Source: Lonepinella koalarum
GTDB lineage: Bacteria; Pseudomonadota; Gammaproteobacteria; Enterobacterales; Pasteurellaceae
Length of the DNA: 64,000 nt
Assembly: GCF_042926695.1 (NCBI RefSeq)
Contig: NZ_CP170642.1
Location: 1,736,001 to 1,800,000 of the forward strand
Direction of reading: 5' to 3'
In this document: positions 52,541-59,891 of the stretch, in pieces
How positions within the stretch are numbered: position 1 is the first letter of the stretch
Layout of the letters: each line of letters opens with the position of its first letter
Program-made: the position numbers and the translations under genes
The notes under the pieces: model-generated
Told to the model about the DNA's origin: nothing
What the model saw: the letters and a program-made list of their open reading frames with translations, nothing else
Database searches by the model: none

Positions 52541-55500
52541 CTATTTAAAAAACACTCTGGCATTTCTAAACAACCGCATCCAAGCTCCATCTTCATTCCA
52601 TTCTTTTGGATACCAAGAATTGCTCACAGCACGGAAAACTCGTTCAGGATGTGGCATCATAATAGCAACACGTCCGTTCTGGTTGGAAAGTGCGGTGATT
52701 CCATCCACCGATCCGTTTGGATTTGCTGGATAGGCTTCGGTAGGTTGAATATTGTTATCCACATATTGAGCAATAATTAACCCTTGTTTATGTAAGCCTT
52801 GTAGCTGGTTTTCATGTTTAAATTCCACTCGACCTTCGCCATGTGATACGGCAATAGGCATATATGATCCTGCCATTTCCGTAAACCATGGAGAATTATT
52901 TTGATTAATTCGTACTAACGCTGCGCGAGCTTCAAAACGTTCCGACATATTACGTACAAAACGTGGCCAGTTTTCTGTGCCGGGAATAATCTCTGCTAAA
53001 TTTGAGATCATTTGGCAACCGTTACAAATTCCGAGAGTTAGCGTATCTTCACGCGCAAAGAAAGTTTGGAATTGCTCACGAAGTGCGGTATTAAATAAGA
53101 TAGATTTCGCCCAGCCACCACCTGCACCAAGAACGTCACCATAAGAGAAACCACCACAAGCTACTAACGCATTGAAATCTTTCAGATTACAGCGAGCATG
53201 GTGTAAATCGCTCATATGCACATCAATAGCTTCAAAACCGGCTCGGTCAAAGGCGGCTGCCATTTCAACGTGACTGTTTACCCCTTGTTCACGTAAAATC
53301 GCAATACGCGGCTTTTTGCCAGTAGCAATATAAGGGGCAGCTATATCTTGATCAACATTGTAAGTTAAATAAGCAGAAAGACCTCTATCGTCAGGATTTT
53401 TCTTAGCTGCAAATTCTTGATCAGCACATTCAGGATTATCACGCAAGCGTTGCATTTGGTGAGTAAGTTCCGCCCAAATTGCACGTAACTCCGAACGTTT
53501 TTCGTCCAGTAACACTTTATTACCACGAGAAATGATAAATTCATCATTTTCGGTCACATAACCTAATTCTTTGGTTAAATGAATCAGCCCATGTTGACTT
53601 AATACGTCACGTACTGCATTAAGATCGCTTTCACGTACTTGAATCACTGCCCCTAATTCTTCGTTGAAAAGCACACTAAGATCGTTATCACCTAAAGTAC
53701 TAATATGTGCTGACACACCACAATGTCCAGCAAATGCCATTTCCGCTAAAGTAACAATTAAACCGCCGTCTGAACGGTCGTGATAAGCTAACAGCTTACC
53801 ATCTTGAACTAAGGTTTGCATCGCATTAAAGAAGTTTTTCAACAAATCAACATTGACGACGTCTGCTGGTTTGTCGCCTAATTGTTTATAAACTTGAGCC
53901 AGTGCCGTTGCTCCTAAGCGGTTTCGCCCTTCACCTAAATCAATTAATAACAAGCGAGTTACCCCTTGATCAGTGCGTAATTGTGGGGTCACGGTTTTAC
54001 GCACATCTTCCACTCTAGCAAAGGCACTAATTACCAATGATAACGGTGCAGTCACAGATTTTTGTTCGCCGTTTTCTTGCCAAGTGGTTTTCATGGACAT
54101 GGAATCTTTACCTACAGGAATGGTTAAGCCTAAGGCAGGACAAAGTTCTTCACCCACGGCTTTGACTGCTTGATATAGCCCTGCATCTTCGCCATGGTGT
54201 CCTGCCGCTGACATCCAGTTGGCAGAGAGTTTAATGCGTTTAATATCGCCAATGTTAGTTGCCGCAATGTTGGTAATACTTTCCGCTACCGCTAAACGTG
54301 CGGACGCTGCAAAATCTAATAACGCCACTGGAGCCCGTTCGCCAATGGTCATCGCTTCCCCGTGATAGCTGTCTAAAGATGCAGTCGTCACTGCCACATC
54401 CGATACAGGAATTTGCCACGGGCCAACCATTTGATCACGAGCCACCATGCCTGTCACCGAGCGGTCGCCAATAGTAATTAAGAAAGTTTTTTCTGCCACC
54501 ACAGGTAAACGCAACACACGGTGTAAAGCATCTTTTAATGTAATGCCATGTTGAGAAACGGCTGGATTTTGCACCGCAGTTGACTGCACATCACGAGTCA
54601 TTTTCGGGGTTTTGCCTAATAACACATTCATTGGCAAATCAATGGGTTTGTTGCCAAAATGACGGTCATTTAAGGTTAAATGCAATGCTTCAGTGGCTTC
54701 GCCGATTACCGCATAAGGGGCACGTTCACGCTGACATAATGCTTCAAATAACGGTAATTTTTCAGGCGACACCGCTAAGACATAGCGTTCTTGCGATTCG
54801 TTACACCAAATTTCTAACGGTGACATACCCCGTTCATCACTGAGAATTTTGCGTAATTCAAAATTACCGCCACGACCGCCATCGTGAACAAGCTCAGGCA
54901 TGGCATTAGACAAACCGCCAGCGCCCACATCGTGAATAAATAAAATCGGGTTATCGTCACCCAACTGCCAACAACGGTCAATCACTTCTTGACAACGGCG
55001 TTCCATTTCAGGGTTATCCCGTTGTACGGAGGCAAAATCTAAATCTTCTTTGGATTTACCTGATGCCATAGAGGACGCCGCACCGCCACCCAAACCGATA
55101 TTCATCGCAGGTCCACCCAACACAATCAATTTTGAGCCAACAGCAATTTCGCCTTTTTGTACGTGTTCAGCACGGATATTGCCGATTCCGCCTGCCAACA
55201 TAATGGGTTTATGATAACCACGGACTTCTTCACCAGCAAAGCTGTTCACTTTTTCTTCATAGGTGCGGAAATAGCCCAACAAAGCAGGGCGACCAAATTC
55301 ATTGTTAAATGCCGCACCGCCTAAAGGACCGTCAAGCATAATATCCAAGGCGGAGGCAATGCGATTCGGTTTGGATAACGGATTTTCCCAAGGTTGCTCA
55401 AAGCCCGGGATCACTAAGTTAGACACCGAAAAACCGACTAAACCTGCTTTTGGTTTCGCACCCCGTCCTGTTGCCCCTTCATCACGAATTTCACCACCCG

Positions 55501-56434
55501 AACCTGTTGCCGCCCCTGGAAATGGCGAGATAGCTGTTGGATGGTTGTGAGTTTCTACTTTCATCAAAATATGAGCATCTTCATTGTGATAGCGATATTG
55601 CCCGTCTTGATCGGGGAAGAAACGCCCCACTTTTGAGCCATTCATCACTGCGGCATTGTCTTTGTAAGCGGACAGCACATAATCAGGGGTTTTCTCAAAG
55701 GTATTTTTGATCATTTTAAACAAGGATTTTTCTTGTTTTTCACCGTCAATCACCCAATCCGCATTAAAGATTTTATGGCGACAATGTTCCGAGTTGGCTT
55801 GAGCAAACATATATAACTCAATATCTACAGGATTACGCCCAAGTGCGGTGAAATTTTCCACTAAATAATCCATTTCATCTTCCGCCAAGGCTAAACCTAA
55901 ATTCACATTAGCTTGTTCTAATGCCTGGCGACCACTGCTTAAAATATCCACGGTAGTAAAAGCTTTCGGTTCTTGTTGGTAAAATAATTTTGATGCATGT
56001 ACCAATTCACGCACCACATTTTCCATCATTCGGTCGTGAATATGATAAGTCAATGTTGCTTGTTCATCCTCTGTTAAAGCACGTTCAAATTCAAAATAAA
56101 ATGCTAAACCACGTTCTAAACGCACCACCTTGTCTAAACCACAGTTATGAGCAATATCCGTAGCTTTTGATGACCAAGAAGAAATTGTACCAACACGAGG
56201 AATCACAACATAACATTCTCCTTGCGGTTCATGCTGTGCCAACGTTGGACCATAATGTAATAATTCTTCTAATTTTTGCATTTCTTCGGTATTTAATGCT
56301 GCTTTCAAATGAGCAAAATGTACATATTCCGCATAGCAAGAATTAACCGGTAAGCTAGTTTTTTGAAAACGAGTGGCTAATTGATTTAAACGAAATTCAG
56401 ACAAGGCTGGTGAGCCACGGAAAATTTGGAACAT
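52541..56434 (-). CDS. purL: Phosphoribosylformylglycinamidine synthase PurL
   Basis: 1297 residues, the large single-chain Gram-negative form. N-terminal PurS-like region, then a repeated AIRS-type ATP-binding core (ETHNHPTAISPFPGAATGSGGEIRDEGATGRGAKP), and a C-terminal class I glutaminase domain (about 1035-1297) with nucleophile Cys in LGICNGCQMISNL and His/Glu in the PHPERVFRAVSN end. It converts FGAR to FGAM in purine synthesis. A PurR box at 56506 lies 72 bp upstream. The gene lies between the IS3 element and the tRNA-Ser attachment site. Two uptake cores lie inside it. Confidence 0.97.
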   Translation of the reverse strand: MFQIFRGSPALSEFRLNQLATRFQKTSLPVNSCYAEYVHFAHLKAALNTEEMQKLEELLHYGPTLAQHEPQGECYVVIPRVGTISSWSSKATDIAHNCGLDKVVRLERGLAFYFEFERALTEDEQATLTYHIHDRMMENVVRELVHASKLFYQQEPKAFTTVDILSSGRQALEQANVNLGLALAEDEMDYLVENFTALGRNPVDIELYMFAQANSEHCRHKIFNADWVIDGEKQEKSLFKMIKNTFEKTPDYVLSAYKDNAAVMNGSKVGRFFPDQDGQYRYHNEDAHILMKVETHNHPTAISPFPGAATGSGGEIRDEGATGRGAKPKAGLVGFSVSNLVIPGFEQPWENPLSKPNRIASALDIMLDGPLGGAAFNNEFGRPALLGYFRTYEEKVNSFAGEEVRGYHKPIMLAGGIGNIRAEHVQKGEIAVGSKLIVLGGPAMNIGLGGGAASSMASGKSKEDLDFASVQRDNPEMERRCQEVIDRCWQLGDDNPILFIHDVGAGGLSNAMPELVHDGGRGGNFELRKILSDERGMSPLEIWCNESQERYVLAVSPEKLPLFEALCQRERAPYAVIGEATEALHLTLNDRHFGNKPIDLPMNVLLGKTPKMTRDVQSTAVQNPAVSQHGITLKDALHRVLRLPVVAEKTFLITIGDRSVTGMVARDQMVGPWQIPVSDVAVTTASLDSYHGEAMTIGERAPVALLDFAASARLAVAESITNIAATNIGDIKRIKLSANWMSAAGHHGEDAGLYQAVKAVGEELCPALGLTIPVGKDSMSMKTTWQENGEQKSVTAPLSLVISAFARVEDVRKTVTPQLRTDQGVTRLLLIDLGEGRNRLGATALAQVYKQLGDKPADVVNVDLLKNFFNAMQTLVQDGKLLAYHDRSDGGLIVTLAEMAFAGHCGVSAHISTLGDNDLSVLFNEELGAVIQVRESDLNAVRDVLSQHGLIHLTKELGYVTENDEFIISRGNKVLLDEKRSELRAIWAELTHQMQRLRDNPECADQEFAAKKNPDDRGLSAYLTYNVDQDIAAPYIATGKKPRIAILREQGVNSHVEMAAAFDRAGFEAIDVHMSDLHHARCNLKDFNALVACGGFSYGDVLGAGGGWAKSILFNTALREQFQTFFAREDTLTLGICNGCQMISNLAEIIPGTENWPRFVRNMSERFEARAALVRINQNNSPWFTEMAGSYMPIAVSHGEGRVEFKHENQLQGLHKQGLIIAQYVDNNIQPTEAYPANPNGSVDGITALSNQNGRVAIMMPHPERVFRAVSNSWYPKEWNEDGAWMRLFRNARVFFK

Positions 56435-56505
56435 GGTGTTTTCCTTTGAAAATAGTGGGATGAATAAAATAAAACGGAGGTTATTATAAAGGAAAAAAAC
56501 CTATA

Positions 56506-56521
56506 ACGAAAACGTTTGCGT
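56506..56521 (-). promoter_or_regulatory. PurR operator of purL
   Basis: ACGAAAACGTTTGCGT differs from the consensus ACGCAAACGTTTGCGT at one position. Its place 72 bp before the start fits repression of purL by PurR with hypoxanthine or guanine. Confidence 0.88.
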
Positions 56522-56632
56522 AAGAAATTAAAAATAAAATACTTGAATTTACCATCTAACAGCAACAAATAAAAAAAGTGTTCATCAACTTAATGTATTA
56601 TTGAGTTACCACACAAAACAAACATTGAAAAA

Positions 56633-56770
56633 ATGAACACCTCATACAAACATCTTACCTTAACCGAATGAGAAAAATAATAGTTCTACATACTCAAAAG
56701 CTTACTCTTACTGAAAAACAACAATAGGTTAACGCTTCGCAATATAAGTCTTTATCCCACTTTTTAGTAA
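56633..56770 (+). pseudogene. Remnant of an IS30-like transposase N-terminus
   Basis: ATG 56633 opens MNTSYKHLTLTE, then stop, then in the same frame EKIIVLHTQKLTLTEKQQ, stop. This resembles the first 35-40 residues of IS30-family transposases (..YKHLT..ER..I..L...G.SLTEIA..L). Two in-frame stops and no continuation make it a fragment. The identification is by pattern only and is weak. Confidence 0.4.
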
Positions 56771-56854
56771 CCATTTTGTCTATTAAGCCAAAACTTATCA
56801 GAAAACAAAAAAGCCGTAAGCTATTGATTAACTTACGACTTCTCTAGAATTAAG

Positions 56855-56914
56855 TGGCGGAGGAAGTGAGATTCGAACTCACGGAGGGCGTAAACCCTCG
56901 CCGGTTTTCAAGAC
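56855..56914 (-). tRNA. 3' half of tRNA-Ser(UGA), prophage attachment site
   Basis: On the minus strand it reads TCTTGAAAACCGG (anticodon loop with TGA), a long variable arm GAGGGTTTACGCCCTC, the T-arm GTGAGTTCGAATCTCAC, acceptor 3' strand TTCCTCC, discriminator G and encoded CCA. The 5' part (acceptor, D-arm, anticodon 5' strand) is missing: beyond about 56914 the sequence is unrelated and AT-rich. A 3' half tRNA at a prophage boundary is the expected attL/attR core. The complete tRNA should be at the other end of the element, outside this window. Confidence 0.85.
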
Positions 56915-57077
56915 TTAGTTGATGTAAATAAAATTAAACACAAAATAATTTAATTTCAACGACTTGTATTTTTACCCTAGCGTGTTTTTTGTTTAATATA
57001 TCAACTAATTTTTCCTTTTTGGTTTTGTTTGGGGATTGTTTTGGGTATGGGGAATGTTGTTATTTTAGTAGGGAAGA

Positions 57078-57097
57078 AGACCGCTGAACTGCGGTCT
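57078..57097 (-). terminator. Terminator at the left end of the prophage
   Basis: Perfect 7-bp stem AGACCGC / GCGGTCT with a 6-nt loop, directly after the last leftward prophage gene and before the attachment site. Confidence 0.65.
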
Positions 57098-57102
57098 CTC
57101 TA

Positions 57103-57444
57103 TCAATCCTTACACCCACACCCCACCACGTCACTGCATTCAAATTCTTTGTTGCAGATGGTTTCGGTGATGCCTTGTTTGGTGACTTCCCATTTTATGC
57201 AGCTGCCAGCGGGAAAGGCTTTGGCTTTGGTGTTGTCTTGTCCGCGTTCAATTTTGACTTGGTTGCCGTAACTGATGACTTTGATGATTTCTGCACCCGT
57301 GCCGTCATTGATGACGAGATAGCTGTGATCTTCACCTAGGCGTTGTGCCAGTTCTTTGGCATCTAAAATTGGCAGTAATTTTTTGCTACTGCTGATTGCT
57401 TCGCTTAAGGTGGTTTGGTAACCGTTTAACCATTTGTAACTCAT
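57103..57444 (-). CDS. Prophage protein of unknown function, Cys-rich tail
   Basis: 113 residues from ATG 57444 (ggagtgttaaa site; a longer frame starts further upstream without a site). N-terminal MSYKWLNGYQTTLSEAIS, then a small beta-like body with AGSCIKWEVTKQG. The tail is unusual: CNKEFECSDVVGCGCKD has five cysteines, including C-x-C. I do not recognise the family. It starts two bases before the end of the gene upstream, so they are coupled. The place at the end of a structural-looking operon suggests a virion or host-range accessory. Confidence 0.6.
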   Translation of the reverse strand: MSYKWLNGYQTTLSEAISSSKKLLPILDAKELAQRLGEDHSYLVINDGTGAEIIKVISYGNQVKIERGQDNTKAKAFPAGSCIKWEVTKQGITETICNKEFECSDVVGCGCKD

Positions 57445-57445
57445 T

Positions 57446-57769
57446 TTAACACTCCAAACATTCTTGTGAATAAAAATAACCGTTTTCGCTACTACCCATA
57501 TTACAGTTGCACCCAATGTGAATCGGCACGCAAAATGGCTTACAGCCGTCTATGCGGATAATTCCTTGATAGCGTCCTGAACGGGCTTTGTATAATGCGT
57601 CGTCCCACATAAACACCACGCTGGAATCGGTGAGTTCTAAGGACGGATAAACAATCGTATCGCTTCCGCCCACTCGGGTAATTTCAATGGTTGCACTGTC
57701 TGCTTGACTGCAATTGTCAATGTGAAAGGTGGTTTTTGCTACCTTTCTGTCAATTTTAATCGGTTTCAT
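57446..57769 (-). CDS. Prophage protein of unknown function, second Cys-rich gene
   Basis: 107 residues, MKPIKIDRKVAKTTFHIDNC... with beta-rich body (SGRYQGIIRIDGCKPFCVPIHIG) and cysteines in IDGCKPFC, GCNCN and CLEC near the C-terminus. Not recognised. It lies 15 bp after the larger 57785-58669 gene and is coupled to the next one. The two small proteins share the Cys-rich C-terminal pattern without overall similarity, so they may be paired by metal or disulfide chemistry. Confidence 0.6.
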   Translation of the reverse strand: MKPIKIDRKVAKTTFHIDNCSQADSATIEITRVGGSDTIVYPSLELTDSSVVFMWDDALYKARSGRYQGIIRIDGCKPFCVPIHIGCNCNMGSSENGYFYSQECLEC

Positions 57770-57784
57770 TTGTTCTCCCTGTGA

Positions 57785-58669
57785 TTAATTGTTGTAAAAT
57801 CCACTACCAAATAATGACGGGGTAGCGGTGTTTGCCCCTTGGAAACTTGCCATATTGGCTGTCCCCATTGCTCCCCCAATGTGGCTTAAATTTGCCACAG
57901 CATTTGACCAGCCGTCATAAGGGTTAATTTGGCTGGCAGCAGCTGCCGCTTGTTGAGCGGTGCGAATGGCGTTTAGGCTGTCACCCACTCGTCCTTGGAA
58001 TAGGGCATTCCATTTGTAGGTTTCTTCTCGGTATTGGCTTTCCCGTTGGTGTTTGCGTTCTTCTTCCATGCGGATGGCTTGATTGGTGGCAAGCACGGTG
58101 GCTCTGGCTTCGGCGATTTGTAATTGGCGTAATGCCGTGCGTGTTGCCCCCACACAATGAATACGACTTTCCCGTTGCACTTTATCTCTCGCACGGGAGA
58201 ACTCACTACGAGCGGTGGCAATAGCTCGGTTTTTCGCCGTGTCATAATCCACTTGATAACCTGCTTGTTCCCTTGCCCTGGCTTCGTTTAGCATGTTGAT
58301 TTCAATCGGTCGGCTGTGGTCATACCAATGATTAAACAGTTTGTCGCTTTTGTCCTTTTGGTTATTCCAAATCGCGTCAAAACGATTTTGTGCTTGCTTA
58401 GCAGTGTCATGTTGTTTGTCGGCAAAATAAAAGGACGCTGCCTGTTGAATCAGGGCAATAATCATATTGGCGTTGGCGTTTTGTTGCACGGCTTCAAAAT
58501 ATTTGCACGCATAATCTGCCATAGCCAAGGCACGGGCTTTAGCACTGGCGTTGGTGAGTTTATCCCCGTCAGGAATTGCTTCTATTTTATCTTGTACGCT
58601 TTTGCAGTCTATATCCTTGCCGAAAAAGGCTTCACTAATGGAATCCATCATGCTGGTTTCTTCTGCCAT
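57785..58669 (-). CDS. Prophage internal-virion-like protein
   Basis: 294 residues, mostly helical, Ala/Gln-rich, with long charged helices in the middle (ARSEFSRARDKVQRESRIHC, AIRMEEERKHQRESQYREE) and a flexible Gly/Asn/Ser-rich end (MASFQGANTATPSLFGSGFYNN). This pattern fits podovirus internal-core or tail-injection proteins. No sequence signature fixes this. Follows the small 58679 gene by 9 bp. A structural role is inferred from its place between the giant polyvalent gene and the small Cys-rich genes. Confidence 0.5.
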   Translation of the reverse strand: MAEETSMMDSISEAFFGKDIDCKSVQDKIEAIPDGDKLTNASAKARALAMADYACKYFEAVQQNANANMIIALIQQAASFYFADKQHDTAKQAQNRFDAIWNNQKDKSDKLFNHWYDHSRPIEINMLNEARAREQAGYQVDYDTAKNRAIATARSEFSRARDKVQRESRIHCVGATRTALRQLQIAEARATVLATNQAIRMEEERKHQRESQYREETYKWNALFQGRVGDSLNAIRTAQQAAAAASQINPYDGWSNAVANLSHIGGAMGTANMASFQGANTATPSLFGSGFYNN

Positions 58670-58678
58670 GTTTCCCCC

Positions 58679-58876
58679 TTAAATGTAATCATGTAAATGT
58701 CGGTAATGAAAAAGCTCAATTAAATCTTCAAATTGTTCAATCAATTCTTGGGTAAATTGAGCTTTTAATCCGTTGTTCGGTAACATCAGATAAAATTCAT
58801 ACAAGGCTTGTTTATTGCTGTCTTTATCTGATTGGTCACGCAATTGTTCGATAATTTCGGTGTATTGATTTGCCAT
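58679..58876 (-). CDS. Small prophage protein of unknown function
   Basis: 65 residues from ATG 58876, preceded by caggagaacc. The longer 58900 start has no site. Acidic and helical (MANQYTEIIEQLRDQSD..., IEQFEDLIELFHYRHLHDYI). It lies between the terminator of the toxin gene and the 294-residue gene, so it probably has its own promoter or reads through. Not recognised. Confidence 0.55.
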   Translation of the reverse strand: MANQYTEIIEQLRDQSDKDSNKQALYEFYLMLPNNGLKAQFTQELIEQFEDLIELFHYRHLHDYI

Positions 58877-58903
58877 GGTTCTCCTGATTTTGGGTAACAA
58901 AAA

Positions 58904-58932
58904 ACCGCCCTAGTGGTTTAGATTTGGGCGGT
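58904..58932 (-). terminator. Terminator after the prophage toxin gene
   Basis: Perfect 7-bp stem ACCGCCC / GGGCGGT, 15-nt loop, followed by T6 on the minus strand. It isolates the toxin-antitoxin pair from the genes downstream. Confidence 0.85.
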
Positions 58933-58936
58933 TGGG

Positions 58937-59314
58937 TTATTTTAAGTAATCTTTCGTTGGTAGTCTAAATGGTGGGTGAGCGGATAAATCGACAATACGA
59001 ACCATGTTAACTAAACGTTGATAATGAAGCACATACTCTGATGTTCGTCTGCCATAAGGCTTTGTTAGATCATATTGAATAATACCAATATGATAATGCC
59101 ATAAACGATATTTCCTTGCATATTCTATCTTGCTAACATAATTAGCATCATTAAAATTGACATCATTTGATGATTTATTTTTACCTTCCAAACCAATAAA
59201 TCCGTTTGTTAAGATATGCTCAACAAAATGTGTAATTTTATCTTTGTCTGCTGTCGGAAGATTTTTAAATTCATGTTTGAATTGTGTTGCAAATTCTACT
59301 TGTAAATTAGCCAT
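58937..59314 (-). CDS. Prophage RelE-superfamily-like toxin
   Basis: 125 residues, basic, one domain. FATQFKHEFKNLPTADKDKI at the N-terminus and YARKYRLWHYHIGIIQYD...SEYVLHYQRLVNMVRIVDL with alternating strands resemble the RelE/ParE/HigB toxin fold. The ending has VRIVDLSAHPPFRLP. It overlaps the upstream gene by 8 bp, the usual antitoxin-first coupling. No catalytic residue set can be confirmed by eye. Confidence 0.6.
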   Translation of the reverse strand: MANLQVEFATQFKHEFKNLPTADKDKITHFVEHILTNGFIGLEGKNKSSNDVNFNDANYVSKIEYARKYRLWHYHIGIIQYDLTKPYGRRTSEYVLHYQRLVNMVRIVDLSAHPPFRLPTKDYLK

Positions 59315-59753
59315 TTAATAACCACGCTTTAATTTCTTTTGCTGTTTTAATATGGCTAGGCAATGCAATAAATTCCCCTTCCACTCGTTCTTTCATTCTT
59401 TCCAAATCAAAGTTAAAGCCTGATTGTTCAGGATATAGTTCTTCAATTTTATCAATGGTATGTTCCATATTATCCAATAACGCCATGATTTTAGAACCGT
59501 CTTGAAAAACGGTTTTAGTTTCAGTAATTAATTCTCTGTGTTTAATAAATAACAGTTTTAATTGAATTGGATCGACATAATCCCAAACAGTAGGATTTTG
59601 CTGAACTTCATTTAAAAAACTCATTAATAATTGATTCACCGCTGAAATACGAAAGTGTATTTCTTGTATTGGTGTGTCATTGTTAGAATCAAACAAAGAG
59701 TGTGGCAATAAATTATCAATCGCTGATGACATGGATAAGGTTAATGGTGACAT
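59307..59753 (-). CDS. Putative antitoxin partner in the prophage
   Basis: 148 residues, acidic, helical. It begins MSPLTLSMSSAIDNLLPHSL and has no recognised DNA-binding motif; a helical body (FRISAVNQLLMSFLNEVQQN, MEHTIDKIEELYPEQ) is followed by ERMKERVEGEFIALPSHIKT. It lies directly upstream of the toxin-like gene with an 8-bp overlap, so I infer an antitoxin. The lack of a clear repressor motif leaves this open: it could instead be an unrelated phage protein. An inverted hairpin lies upstream at 59824. Confidence 0.5.
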   Translation of the reverse strand: MSPLTLSMSSAIDNLLPHSLFDSNNDTPIQEIHFRISAVNQLLMSFLNEVQQNPTVWDYVDPIQLKLLFIKHRELITETKTVFQDGSKIMALLDNMEHTIDKIEELYPEQSGFNFDLERMKERVEGEFIALPSHIKTAKEIKAWLLNG

Positions 59754-59823
59754 AGTTTCCCCCTTTTAAAGATTGAGTTATGTTAAGCCGAAAGATTAAC
59801 CCTGTCAAATCTCACACAAAATC

Positions 59824-59870
59824 CACCGCAGTTTTATCCTGATTTTCATTCAAAAACCGCGGTGTTTTTT
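59824..59870. terminator. Hairpin between the polyvalent gene and the toxin-antitoxin pair
   Basis: CACCGCAGTTTT and AAAACCGCGGTG form a 12-bp stem with one mismatch. The same sequence pair flanks the inverted-repeat element at 2638-2804. It lies 22 bp past the stop of the giant gene. Confidence 0.55.
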
Positions 59871-59891
59871 CCCTGTGTTTTTCCTACGTTT

